A stretch of DNA of 64,000 nucleotides from Methylobacterium sp. CB376 (GTDB taxonomy: Bacteria; Pseudomonadota; Alphaproteobacteria; Rhizobiales; Beijerinckiaceae): the NCBI RefSeq assembly GCF_029714205.1, contig NZ_CP121648.1, positions 4,105,001 to 4,169,000 of the forward strand, read 5' to 3'. The notes under the pieces were generated by a model. That model saw only the letters and a program-made list of their open reading frames with translations. It searched no databases and was not told the origin of the DNA. Positions 36,558 to 45,391 of this stretch are shown here, piece after piece. Both the position numbers and the translations under genes were made by a program. How positions within the stretch are numbered: the first letter of the stretch is position 1; each line of letters starts with the position of its first letter.

Positions 36558-38426
36558 TCAGCGGCCGGCGGCGCGCCGCTCCCCGGCCCAGCGGCGGCGG
36601 GCCGTCCAGGCGTAGCGGGCGTCGCCGTCGAGGAGGTGGAGGTGATCCGCGAGGCGGTTGCGTTCGAGCCAGGCGAGGGCCGCCTCGAGCTCGGCCGCCG
36701 TCATGGCGGTGCGGGCCTTGTTCCCGAACAGCCGCTTCAGCACGGCGTTGTAGCGGTGGGCGAGGCGGCCGGTGCGCGGCAAACGCAGCTCGGCCTCGTC
36801 CTCCACCGCCTGCGCGGTGACCAGGGCGGCGACCCGCCGGCGCAGCTGCCGCTCGGCGGCGGAAGGCGGCAGCGGCGGGTCGGCCGGCATCTCCGGCCGC
36901 ACCAGGGCGAGCGCCGGCCCCGGCCGCAGCATGGCGTAGCGCAGCCCGAGGGCGTTGCTCTCCAGGGGCACGATGCCCTCCTCGCCGCGGGGCGGGAGCG
37001 GATCGCGCGGCGCGGCCGAGATGCTCCGCGTCCGGCGCGCGGCGGCCCCCTGCTCGGCCTCGATCCGCGCCCGGAAGCGGGCGAAGAGCGGGTCGTCCGG
37101 GTGGAAGACGACGGCGTGCTGCTCCCCGTAGGGCCCGGCCTGGGGGTCGACCCGCGTCGCCCGGGCGATCATCTGCTCGAGCCAGGGGCGGCTGCGGATG
37201 TGGGTGAGCGCCGCCACCACGGCCACCTCGGGCGCGTCGAGCCCCTCGTAGGCCATGGCCACGGTGACGAGCGCGGCCGGCTCGGGCGCGAGCCGGAAGC
37301 TGGCGAGCGCCGCGTGGGCCTCGGGCTCGGAGGAGACGGCGATGCGCGCGTCGCGGGCGGCTTGGCCGGCGGGCATCCAGCCGCGCAGCATGGCGAGGTA
37401 GCTCTGCGCGCTCGCCTGGTCGGGCGCCACCACCAGGAGCTTGCCGAGCCCGCGCGCCGCCTCGCCCGGTCCGAGGCCGCGGGCCGCCCGCCGCGCCGCC
37501 CGCAGGCGCCGCGTCGCCAGGAAGGCCTCGTGCAGCAGCGCGCGGGCGAAGCCGGTGCGCAGGGCCGTGAACAGGGCCGGCCGGGTCGTCGCGCGCGGCG
37601 CCGAACCCGACAGGCGGTGCGGGCCGACCCGGGCCTGCCCGTCCGCCCGGCCGCCCTCGAGCCAGCTCGCCTCGCCGTCGAGGGCCCCGAACTGAACCGG
37701 CAGCACCGCCCGCTCGGCGAGCGCCTGCGCCCGCGAGTAGCCGATCACCGCCCAGCCCGGCGCCGCCGTGTCCGGCACCGGCGCGCGGCCGGCCTCGCCG
37801 TCCCGGTAGGGGAGCCACAGGATGCGCCTCCCATCCGCCCGCTCCAGGGTGCCCGACAGGAGGAGGCGCAGCCGCGCGTGCTGGAACAGCGGCAGCAGCG
37901 CCCGGCTCCAGGCCGCCGCCTCGCCCTCCGGCACCTCCCCACCCAGGGCGGGGAGGTGGTGCACCTCGTCGATCACCAGCAGGGTGTCGCTCCGCCGCAT
38001 CTCGGCGAGGTGCAGGGAAGGGGCGGCGGCGACCGCCTGGTAGGTGGTGACGTAGCCGGAAAGGCCCCTGGCGGGATCGGGGGTGTTGTCGGCGGCGCGC
38101 ACCGAGAGGGCGTGGCCGAGGGCCGCCCGCCAGGCCGGATCCGCGAAGGCCTCCTCGGCCTGCAGGCGCAGGGAGTCGCGCGGCACCACCCAGACCACCC
38201 GCCGCACGGTGCCGGCCGCGATCAGGCGGGCGGCCGCGATGACGGGCAGGAGCGACTTGCCCCCGCCCGGCGTGACGGCCGCGAGGATGTCGGTGACCTC
38301 CGCCGCCGCGCCGCCGGCGATGGCGGCGACCAGTTCGGCGAGGGCGCGCTGGTGGCTGCGCAGGGGGCGGGGGGCGGCGCTCACGGGGCGAGGATGCGAC
38401 TCATTCCGGCCAGCATGGCCGAACAT
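36558..38426 (-). CDS. DEAD/DEAH-box (SF2) helicase-like ATPase
   Basis: 622 residues. Motif I AAVTPGGGKSLLPVIAAARL, Ia VVWVVPRDSLRLQAEEAF, motif II LLVIDEVHHLP (DEVH), motif III LLSGTL, and motif VI LEQMIARATRVDPQAGPYG are in order, as in ResIII-type helicases. The C-terminal 200 residues are not recognised. No methylase, nuclease or defence partner is adjacent, so the nucleic-acid substrate is unknown. The start at 38426 is tentative; a GTG about 14 codons in could serve. Confidence 0.82.
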   Translation of the reverse strand: MFGHAGRNESHPRPVSAAPRPLRSHQRALAELVAAIAGGAAAEVTDILAAVTPGGGKSLLPVIAAARLIAAGTVRRVVWVVPRDSLRLQAEEAFADPAWRAALGHALSVRAADNTPDPARGLSGYVTTYQAVAAAPSLHLAEMRRSDTLLVIDEVHHLPALGGEVPEGEAAAWSRALLPLFQHARLRLLLSGTLERADGRRILWLPYRDGEAGRAPVPDTAAPGWAVIGYSRAQALAERAVLPVQFGALDGEASWLEGGRADGQARVGPHRLSGSAPRATTRPALFTALRTGFARALLHEAFLATRRLRAARRAARGLGPGEAARGLGKLLVVAPDQASAQSYLAMLRGWMPAGQAARDARIAVSSEPEAHAALASFRLAPEPAALVTVAMAYEGLDAPEVAVVAALTHIRSRPWLEQMIARATRVDPQAGPYGEQHAVVFHPDDPLFARFRARIEAEQGAAARRTRSISAAPRDPLPPRGEEGIVPLESNALGLRYAMLRPGPALALVRPEMPADPPLPPSAAERQLRRRVAALVTAQAVEDEAELRLPRTGRLAHRYNAVLKRLFGNKARTAMTAAELEAALAWLERNRLADHLHLLDGDARYAWTARRRWAGERRAAGR

Positions 38427-38823
38427 CGCGCATTTGTGAATCCTTACGCTGTGTCAGGTTCAGTCGCAGCCCCTCCGTCATCCGGTACTGTCCGGTTCCG
38501 AGCTCGCAAGAACTGCGAGACGGCGGCGCTCGGGCGGGACTGGAGCGCAGGTTTTCGTCGAGACATTCTGGCGAAGAGGGCGAGTTCAGTCCGGCGGGGC
38601 GGCAGCGATCGGGCGGCGCGCGCGGCGGTCTCGTCCTCGATCCCGGAGCGCTCGTCTCTCGTCCGCCGTGCCGGCCCGGCGCGGTGTTGTGGCGGGATCA
38701 TGCCTCGCAGGCGGGCGGACGGGCAGGCGGGCCGCCCGCGCCGCGGGGAAGACTGCGGCGGAGCGGGGCCGCGTCGTCGGCCGACCCGTCCCGGCCCTGC
38801 TTCGCGGGCCGTCCCGCCGGCGC
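38427..38823. other. Intergenic region helicase / allophanate hydrolase
   Basis: 397 bases. I see no convincing protein gene, RNA or repeat. The first 40 bases (38430-38470) are relatively AT-rich and may hold the helicase promoter. Minus-strand frames reading through from atzF lack homology that I recognise. Confidence 0.5.
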
Positions 38824-40623
38824 TCAGCCGGCCCGGGCGGCCATGTAGGCGCGCCAGCCGCCGTGATGCGTCACCTCCTCGGCCCCGGCCACCGCGTGCG
38901 CCTCGCACAGGAAGCCCGGGACGGCGCTGCCGTCGTCGAGGGTGATGCGACCGAGCCCGAGGGGGGCGGGGATCGCGGCCGCGAAGCGCCCGAAGGCGGC
39001 GGGGTCGAGGGTCCAGACCTCGACCGCGAGCCCGGGGCCGGCATGGCCCGGAACCCGCACGAGCCCGGGCTTCGGCGGCTGCGTGCCCGGCAGGGCGTAG
39101 AGCCTGTAGTCGGGCGCCGTGCGGGCCTCCCGCAGCAGCCGGCCGCCGAGGGCGGTGAGTTCGCGGTTGAGGGGCATGCCCGACAGGTGCGCCCCCACCA
39201 CCACGATCGCCAGCCGCTCCTCGGGCTCCGCCCCGACGCGGCTCTCCTCCGGCAGCGGCGCGTCGCGCCGCGCGCCGAGCCCGCACGACGCCGCGCGGTG
39301 GAGCGCGTCGGCGAGGGGCAGGAGGGCGTCGTCCTGGAAGGCCCGGGCGACCAGGGTGACGCCGGCGGGCAGCCCGTCCGCGCGGAACCCCGCCGGCACC
39401 GCGACCGCCGCGCAGTCGAGCAGGTTGGCGAAGTTGGTGTAGCGCCCGAGCCGGCTGTTGAGGGCGATCGGGTCGGCCCGCATCGCCTCGACCGTGTAGG
39501 TGGTGGGCGCCGTGGGGAGGAGCAGCGCGTCGACCCGCTCCCAGGTCGCCTCCGTGCGCCGCCGCAGCGCCTCCAGCCGGTACTGGCCCCGGAAGGCATC
39601 CGCGGCCGAGAAGGCGCGGGCGGACTCGACGATGCGGCGCACCGCGGGGTCGAGCGCGTCCGGGTTCGCCGCCGCGAAGGACTCGATCGCCGCGAGCCGC
39701 TCGGCCACCCAGGGGCCCTCGTAGAGCAGCTCCGCCGCCTCGCGGAACGGCCCGTAATCGAAGGGCACCAGGGGGCAGCCGAGCGCCTCGGCGCGGGACG
39801 CGGCCTCGTCGTAGAGGCGCGCGGTCTCGGCATCGCCGTAGAACTCGCGCTCCGCCCCGGCCAGCACCCCGAGCCGGGGCCGGGCCGGCAGCGGGCGCGG
39901 AGCGCCGCGCCGCGAGTAGGGGTCGTCCGGGTCGAAGCCCTCGGCGATCCGGCGCACCGCCGCCGCGTCGCCCACCGTGAGGGCGAAGATCGAGACGCAG
40001 TCGAGGCTGCGGCAGGCCGGGACGAGGCCGCGCGCGCTGAGGAGGCCCTTGGTCGGCTTGATGCCCACGAGGTTGTTGAACGCCGCCGGCACCCGGCCGG
40101 AGCCGGCCGTGTCGGTGCCGAGGGCGAAGGCGCAGAGGCCCGACGCGACCGCGACTGCGGAGCCGGAGCTGGAGCCGCCCGAAATGTAGGCGTCGTCGAA
40201 GACGCTGCGCGGCGCCCCGTAGGGCGAGCGCGTCCCGTTGAGGCCGGTCGCGAACTGGTCGAGGTTGACCTTGCCCACCACGAGGGCGCCCGCCGCCCGC
40301 AGGCGCGCCACCACGGCGGCGTCGGCCGGCGCGGTGGTGGCGAAGGCCGGGCAGGCGGCGGTGGTCGGCAGCCCCGCCACGTCGATGTTGTCCTTCACCG
40401 CGAAGGGCACGCCCCAGAGGGGCAGGCTGCCGGGCTCCGGCGCCCGCTCCATCAGCTCCCTCGCCGCGTCCCGCAGGGCGCCCGCGCGGGCGGGCGTGAT
40501 GAAGATGGCCGGGTCCGCCCCGGCGATGCGCGCGCTGAGCGTCTCGGCGAGGTCGAGGGGCGTGAAGGCCCCGGACGCGTAGAGCGCCCGCAGGGCCGTG
40601 AGATCGAACACCGCCGGCAACAT
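38824..40623 (-). CDS. atzF: allophanate hydrolase
   Basis: 599 residues. The amidase-signature domain is clear: VPFAVKDNIDVAGLPTTAAC (catalytic Lys), YISGGSSSGSAVAVASGLCA (Ser-cisSer), ALGTDTAGSGRVPAAFNNLV (nucleophile Ser). The C-terminal domain (LSGMPLNRELTALGGRLLRE, YRLYALPGTQPPKPGLVRVP, GFLCEAHAVAGAEEVTHHGG) separates AtzF/DUR2 from other amidases. It splits allophanate into CO2 and ammonia. Urea carboxylase, its usual partner, is not adjacent. The start MLPAVFDLTALR at 40623 is chosen over an open-frame extension. Confidence 0.92.
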   Translation of the reverse strand: MLPAVFDLTALRALYASGAFTPLDLAETLSARIAGADPAIFITPARAGALRDAARELMERAPEPGSLPLWGVPFAVKDNIDVAGLPTTAACPAFATTAPADAAVVARLRAAGALVVGKVNLDQFATGLNGTRSPYGAPRSVFDDAYISGGSSSGSAVAVASGLCAFALGTDTAGSGRVPAAFNNLVGIKPTKGLLSARGLVPACRSLDCVSIFALTVGDAAAVRRIAEGFDPDDPYSRRGAPRPLPARPRLGVLAGAEREFYGDAETARLYDEAASRAEALGCPLVPFDYGPFREAAELLYEGPWVAERLAAIESFAAANPDALDPAVRRIVESARAFSAADAFRGQYRLEALRRRTEATWERVDALLLPTAPTTYTVEAMRADPIALNSRLGRYTNFANLLDCAAVAVPAGFRADGLPAGVTLVARAFQDDALLPLADALHRAASCGLGARRDAPLPEESRVGAEPEERLAIVVVGAHLSGMPLNRELTALGGRLLREARTAPDYRLYALPGTQPPKPGLVRVPGHAGPGLAVEVWTLDPAAFGRFAAAIPAPLGLGRITLDDGSAVPGFLCEAHAVAGAEEVTHHGGWRAYMAARAG

Positions 40624-40710
40624 GACGCCAGAAGACCCTCCGCGCGGCGCAGCCTGGCGCCACCGCACCCGCGCAGGCAAGAGCCGGACCGTCCGGCCCG
40701 CGCGCCGCCC

Positions 40711-41604
40711 TCAGCCGAGGGCGCGCGGCATGCGGAAGGGCAGCATCAGCCGCACCAGCGGGTGGCGGAAGCGGTCGAGGCAGAGCGCCTCGTGCACCGG
40801 CTCGACCGCCTCGCCGCAGATCCGCGCCGCGAGCTGCGAGCGGGAGTAGAAGGGCGCGTCCTCGAAGCGGCGCAGCACCCTGGCCTGCCCGTCGTCGCTG
40901 CGCGTCGCCCGCTTCAGGCGCCAGAGGGTCGGCGGCAGCGCGGCCGGGATCGGCGGCTCGATCGGGCGCGGCGTCCCGTCCGGGTCGAAGCGCAGCGAGA
41001 GGTCCTGCCGGGTGCCGTCCCGCCGCAGCACGTCGTACAGGATCGCGGCGCCGTGGCGGAGGGTCGCGCGCGACCACGTCCAGCTCCGGAACGAGGCTTC
41101 GAGGGGGGTGTCGCCGTCATTCGTGTCGAAGTAGGCGTGGCCGCGCCAGCGCAGGGCGGGCCGGTCGAGGTCCACCTCGATCCGCGAGGCGGGGGCGATC
41201 GGCCACCAGCGGTGGCGCCCCTCCGCGTCGAGGGTGAAGGGGCCGGGCGTGATCCCGCGCGGGTAGACCCGGATCGTGCCCGAGAGGCGCGAGGGCAGGG
41301 GGGCCGTCACCTCGCTGACCCGGATCGTCAGGGCGCTGCCGTCCCAGGCGAGGGAACTCGGGCCGATGCTGAGCGAGGCGGCGTCCCGCGCCACGCTGCG
41401 GCGGCGGCGCTCGGTCATGGCCCAGCGGGCCGGCGCCCCGTACAGCACGACGTTGACCGCGCTGTGGTCGAGCGGGTCCTGGCGCCCGCTCCAGGCGTAG
41501 TAGGGCGAGAACACGCTGCCCAGGAAGGCGATGACGGTGAGGCCGTGGCGGCCGTCGTCGCTGACGCCGTCCACGTACCACCACGCGTAGCCGCCGGGCG
41601 GCAC
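40711..41604 (-). CDS. crtC: carotenoid 1,2-hydratase CrtC
   Basis: 297 residues from GTG at 41604, two bases after the crtD stop. It hydrates neurosporene or lycopene ends in spheroidene/spirilloxanthin synthesis. Recognised by GYAWWYVDGVSDDGRHGLTV, IAFLGSVFSPYYAWSGRQDP, SAVNVVLYG and the C-terminal LCLDRFRHPLVRLMLPFRMP. Homologues carry a few more N-terminal residues (GPRFDLS), which are in frame here but inside crtD without a normal start codon, so the start is uncertain. Second gene of crtD-crtC. Confidence 0.93.
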   Translation of the reverse strand: MPPGGYAWWYVDGVSDDGRHGLTVIAFLGSVFSPYYAWSGRQDPLDHSAVNVVLYGAPARWAMTERRRRSVARDAASLSIGPSSLAWDGSALTIRVSEVTAPLPSRLSGTIRVYPRGITPGPFTLDAEGRHRWWPIAPASRIEVDLDRPALRWRGHAYFDTNDGDTPLEASFRSWTWSRATLRHGAAILYDVLRRDGTRQDLSLRFDPDGTPRPIEPPIPAALPPTLWRLKRATRSDDGQARVLRRFEDAPFYSRSQLAARICGEAVEPVHEALCLDRFRHPLVRLMLPFRMPRALG

Positions 41605-41606
41605 GC

Positions 41607-43106
41607 TCAGGTCGAAGCGAGGTCCCGCAGCACCTGCCGCGCCGCGAGCCGGCCCGACTGGGCTGCCATCGGCACGCCCGGCCCCGGATGCGCGCTCCCC
41701 CCCGCCAGGTAGAGGCCCGGCAGCCGCGTGCGCGCCCCCGGCCGGCGGAAGGACGCCGTCCAGCCGTGCGAGGCCCGGCCGTACAGCGCCCCCCCGGTCC
41801 CCGGGAAGAGCGTCGCGAAATCCGGCGGCGCCGTCACCGTCTCGGCCTCCGGCGCGAGCGTCAGGCCGCAGGCGGACAGCCGCCGGCTCATCGTGGCGTG
41901 GCATCGGGCGATCTCCTGCGGGGAAAAGGGTTCGTCGCGGGCGGGCGCGTTGACGAGGGCGAGCAGGGCTTCCGGCGCGTGGTCCGGGCCCCGGCCCGTC
42001 TCCGGCACGCCGTCGTCGCCGCGGTCCTGGGCGCAGACGTAGACGGTCGGGTCCTCCGGCAGGCGCCGCCGCCGGGTCAGGTCCACGAACTCGCTCTGGT
42101 AGTCGCGCGAGAAGAACACGTTGTGGCGCACCAGGGGGAAGCCGTCCGGGCGGCCGGCCACCGCGAAGGTGACCGCCGAGAGCGAGCGCGCCTCGCGCGG
42201 GACCGGGTCGACCGCCCGCGCCGCCTCCGGCCCGAACAGGCCCGCGGCGAGGGCCGCCACGTCCGCGTTGGCGACGACGCGGGTCGCCGGGAGGCGCTCG
42301 CCGCTCGCCAGGGCGACCCCGGCGACGCGCCCGCCCGCCGTGACGATCCCGGTCGCCTCGGCCCCGTAGCGCAGGGCGGCGCCCTTCTCGGCGGCGAGCT
42401 CCGCCACGGCGGCAGCGAGGCGCGACAGCCCGCCGGCGATCGTCCAGACCCCCTCCTGCTCCACGTGCGCGACCAGCATCAGGGTCGCGGGCGCCTCGAA
42501 GGGCGAGGAGCCGCAATAGGTCGCGTAGCGCCCGAACAGCTGGCGCAGGCGCGGGTCGCGGAAATGCGCGCAGAGCGCGGTCCAGAGCGTCGCGAAGGGC
42601 TGGATGCGCCAGAGGTCGCCGAGGCCCCGGGGCCCGACCCGCAGGGCGAGTTCCAGCGGGTTCGGGCGGGGCTCGCGGATGAAGGGGGTCTCGAGGGTGC
42701 GGTAGATCTCGGCCGCGCGGGCGCGGAAGCGGCGGAACCCCTCCGCCTCCCGGGGGCCGGCGAAATCCGCGATCGCCGCCTCCGAGCGGGCCGGGTCGGC
42801 GAAGAGGTCGAGGCGCTCCCCCGCGCTCCAGGCGTGCCGCGCCAGGATGCCGGCCGGCGTCAGCGAGACCCGGGCGGCGAGGTCGGCGCCCGCCTCGGAG
42901 AAGATCTCCTCGAACACCCAGCGCATGGTGAAGACCGTGGGGCCGGCCTCGACCCGGCGCGGGCCGGCCGCCACCGCGCGCATCTTGCCGCCCGGCGCGG
43001 CCGCCTTCTCCACCACGGTGACGTTCAGGCCCGCGGCCGAAAGGCCGAGGGCCGCCACCAGCCCGCCGATTCCCGCCCCGATCACCACCACCCGTTCGTC
43101 CGTCAC
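41607..43106 (-). CDS. crtD: methoxyneurosporene/hydroxyneurosporene dehydrogenase CrtD
   Basis: 499 residues from GTG at 43106 (GGGAG eight bases upstream); the frame is open to a TTG at 43136. FAD-binding VVVIGAGIGGLVAALGLSAA at the N-terminus and the C-terminal GLYLAGGSAHPGPGVPMAAQ identify a CrtI/CrtD-type desaturase; RRVEAGPTVFTMRWVFEEIF and the neighbouring crtC favour CrtD. It introduces the 3,4 double bond in hydroxylated or methoxylated carotenoids. Promoter and PpsR-like palindromes lie upstream. Confidence 0.93.
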   Translation of the reverse strand: MTDERVVVIGAGIGGLVAALGLSAAGLNVTVVEKAAAPGGKMRAVAAGPRRVEAGPTVFTMRWVFEEIFSEAGADLAARVSLTPAGILARHAWSAGERLDLFADPARSEAAIADFAGPREAEGFRRFRARAAEIYRTLETPFIREPRPNPLELALRVGPRGLGDLWRIQPFATLWTALCAHFRDPRLRQLFGRYATYCGSSPFEAPATLMLVAHVEQEGVWTIAGGLSRLAAAVAELAAEKGAALRYGAEATGIVTAGGRVAGVALASGERLPATRVVANADVAALAAGLFGPEAARAVDPVPREARSLSAVTFAVAGRPDGFPLVRHNVFFSRDYQSEFVDLTRRRRLPEDPTVYVCAQDRGDDGVPETGRGPDHAPEALLALVNAPARDEPFSPQEIARCHATMSRRLSACGLTLAPEAETVTAPPDFATLFPGTGGALYGRASHGWTASFRRPGARTRLPGLYLAGGSAHPGPGVPMAAQSGRLAARQVLRDLAST

Positions 43107-43130
43107 GCCGTTGATCTCCCGGCCCAAGAG

Positions 43131-43174
43131 TGTCAATCATAGTGGACAGTTTCTGGCGTTCAAACAAAATGACA
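43131..43174 (-). promoter_or_regulatory. crtD promoter with two PpsR/CrtJ-type palindromes
   Basis: Site 1 (43131-43148) is TGT-N12-ACA, a perfect match to the PpsR/CrtJ consensus. Site 2 (43157-43174) reads CGT-N12-ACA. The gap is exactly 8 bases, the spacing known for cooperative CrtJ binding. On the minus strand TTGAAC (43163-43158) and TATGAT (43141-43136) with a 16-base spacer form a good sigma70 promoter, and each box lies inside one palindrome. It can control crtD leftward and probably crtE rightward. Confidence 0.75.
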
Positions 43175-43206
43175 CCGGCAGAATGATACCGGCAGAATGA
43201 CCCCGG
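43168..43206 (+). repeat. Three 14-bp repeats in the crtE leader
   Basis: AATGACACCGGCAG (43168-43181), AATGATACCGGCAG (43182-43195) and a partial AATGACCCCGG (43196-43206). The first copy overlaps the second PpsR-like palindrome. The array ends 16 bases before the crtE start. Confidence 0.85.
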
Positions 43207-43222
43207 ACGGAGGGAGAGGCGC

Positions 43223-44095
43223 ATGGACGACGGTGGGCGCATCGAGCGGGCCCTTGACGTGGCCGTGTCCCACGCGGAGGCGCCGGGGGCGCCGCCGCTC
43301 CTGGCGGAGGCGATCCGCTACGCGGTCTTCCCGGGCGGGCACCGGATCCGGCCGCGCCTGTGCCTCGCGGTGGCGCGGGCCTGCGGCGACGACGACCCGG
43401 CGGCGTCCGACGCGGCCGCGGCCGCGATCGAACTCCTGCACTGCGCCTCGCTCGTGCACGACGACCTGCCCTGCTTCGACGACGCGCCGATGCGCCGGCA
43501 GAAGCCCTCCGTGCACGTCGCCTTCGGCGAGCCGATCGCGCTGCTCGCCGGCGACGCGCTGATCGTGCTCGCCTTCGAGACGCTGGCGCGCGGCGCCGCG
43601 CGGGTGCCCGAGCGGCTCGGCACCCTGGTCGGGCTGGTCGCGCGCGCGGTGGGCTCGCCCGCCGGCATCGTGGCCGGGCAGGCCTGGGAATCGGAGCCGA
43701 GCGTCGGCCTCTCGGCCTACCAGCAGGCCAAGACGGGCGCGCTCTTCGCGGCCGCGACCGTGACCGGGGCGGCGGCGGCCGGGGCCGAGGCGATGCCCTG
43801 GCGGCTGCTCGGAGAGTATCTGGGCGAGGCCTACCAGGTGGCGGACGACCTGCGCGACGTGGCCTGCCGCCAGGAGGAGGTGGGCAAGCCGGTCGGGCGC
43901 GACGCCACCCTCGGGCGGCCCAACGCCGCGGCGCTCCTCGGCCTCGACGGGGCCCTGCGGCGCCTCGCGGACCTCGCCCAGGAGGCGGTGGCGGTGATCC
44001 CGGACTGCCCCGGCGCCGAGAGCCTCCGGCGCGAGATCCAGGCCCAGACGCGGCTCTTCCTGCCGGCGCGGGTGGCCCAGAGCCTGGTCGCGTAG
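43223..44095 (+). CDS. crtE: geranylgeranyl diphosphate synthase CrtE
   Basis: 290 residues. Short-chain prenyl synthase with the first Asp-rich motif DDLPCFDD (about residues 80-87), FPGGHRIRPRLCLAVARACG, GQAWE and the second motif QVADDLRD (about residue 208). Supplies GGPP for carotenoids and for the bacteriochlorophyll tail. ATG at 43223 preceded by GGAGGGAGAGG. Confidence 0.96.
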   Translation: MDDGGRIERALDVAVSHAEAPGAPPLLAEAIRYAVFPGGHRIRPRLCLAVARACGDDDPAASDAAAAAIELLHCASLVHDDLPCFDDAPMRRQKPSVHVAFGEPIALLAGDALIVLAFETLARGAARVPERLGTLVGLVARAVGSPAGIVAGQAWESEPSVGLSAYQQAKTGALFAAATVTGAAAAGAEAMPWRLLGEYLGEAYQVADDLRDVACRQEEVGKPVGRDATLGRPNAAALLGLDGALRRLADLAQEAVAVIPDCPGAESLRREIQAQTRLFLPARVAQSLVA

Positions 44096-44111
44096 GCGAG
44101 CGCCTCCCGCG

Positions 44112-44138
44112 CTCTCCGGGCCCGACGGGCCCGGAGAG
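44112..44138 (+). other. Strong hairpin between crtE and crtF
   Basis: Perfect 12-bp stem CTCTCCGGGCCC (44112-44123) with GGGCCCGGAGAG (44127-44138), loop of 3. No T-run, so it is more likely an RNA-stability or processing element than a terminator inside crtEF. A relative with the same GGGCCCGGAGAGGGGA right arm is at 63575-63590. Confidence 0.7.
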
Positions 44139-44214
44139 GGGAGTGCCCGGCGGGAGGGGCAAGGCCTCCGCCGGACCCGCACGCCCCGCCATTCCCTCGC
44201 CCGGAGCATCGCCC

Positions 44215-45391
44215 ATGCACGGCACCGGCCCGCACGCGCTGACGGCCCGACCGGCCGCCCCGCCCCCGCCCCTGGCGCGAGCGCTGGCTCGCGCTCCGCC
44301 ACCGGCTGATCGCCAGCCCGCGCTTCCAGCGCTTCGCCGCCGCCTTCCCGCCGACGCGCCCGGTCGCGCGCCGCAACGCGCGGGCCCTGTTCGACCTCTG
44401 CGCCGGCTTCGTCTACGCGCAGGTGCTGGCGGCCTGCGTCGCGCTCGACCTCTTTCGCCTGCTCGCGGACGGCCCCCTGGCGCCCGACTGCATCGCCCGC
44501 CGCCTCGACCTGCCGCCGGAGCGGGCGCTGTGCCTCCTGCGCGCCGCCGCCTCCCTCGACCTCCTGACCGCCCTGCCGGACGGCCGCTTCGCCCTGGCGG
44601 ATCTCGGCGCGGCCCTCCTCGGCAATCCCTCGGTGGGCGCGATGATCGCCCACCACGCCCTGCTCTACGACGACCTGCGCGACCCCGTGGCGCTCCTGCG
44701 CGGGCGGGCGGGGCCGAGCCGGCTCGCGGGCTACTGGGCCTATGCGGGATCCGCGGCGCCCGCCGCCCTCGGCGAGGCCGCCGTCGCGCCCTACGGCGCC
44801 CTGATGGGGGCCTCCCAGGCCCTCGTCGCGGGCGACATCCTCGACGCCTACCCGCTCGCCCGGCACCGCCGGCTCCTCGACGTCGGCGGCGGGGAGGGCG
44901 CCTTCGCGGTGGCGGCCGCGCGGCGCGCGCCCCACCTCGCCGTCACCCTGTTCGACCTGCCCCCGGTGGCGGCCCGCGCCGCGCGGCGCTTCGCCGAGGA
45001 GGGGCTGGGCGGGCGCGCCACCGCCCTCGGCGGCAGCTTCCACGACGGGCTGCCGCCCGGCGCCGACCTGATCTCCCTGGTGCGCGTGGTGCACGACCAC
45101 GACGATGCGCCCGCCGCCGCCCTGCTGCGGGCCGCCCACGACGCCCTGCCGCCCGGCGGAACCCTGCTCCTCGCCGAGCCGATGGCCGGGACGCGGGGCG
45201 CCGAGCCGGTCGGCGACGCCTATTTCGGCTTCTACCTCCTCGCCATGGGCAGCGGGCGCCCGCGCCGCGCGGAGGAACTCGCCGCGATGCTGCGGCAGGC
45301 CGGCTTCGGCGACATCCGCGAGCGCGCCACCCGCCGCCCGCTCCTGGTCCGACTCCTCGTCGCGCGCCGCGGATCCGTGTCAAAAGTGTAA
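44215..45391 (+). CDS. crtF: demethylspheroidene O-methyltransferase CrtF (5' frameshift)
   Basis: SAM-dependent methyltransferase adding the 1-methoxy group of spheroidene-type carotenoids. From 44273 the frame reads WRERWLALRHRLIASPRFQR, then ARALFDLCAGFVYAQVLAAC, the dimerisation domain, LLDVGGGEGAFAVAAARRAP (SAM site) and LVRVVHDHDDAPA. That frame has no start after a stop at 44240. The ATG at 44215 (GGAG eight bases upstream; MHGTGPHALTARP) is in another frame; removing one C from the C-runs at 44258-44272 joins them into 391 residues, the normal CrtF length. As written, only a GTG at 44423 gives an intact shorter protein. Confidence 0.88.
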
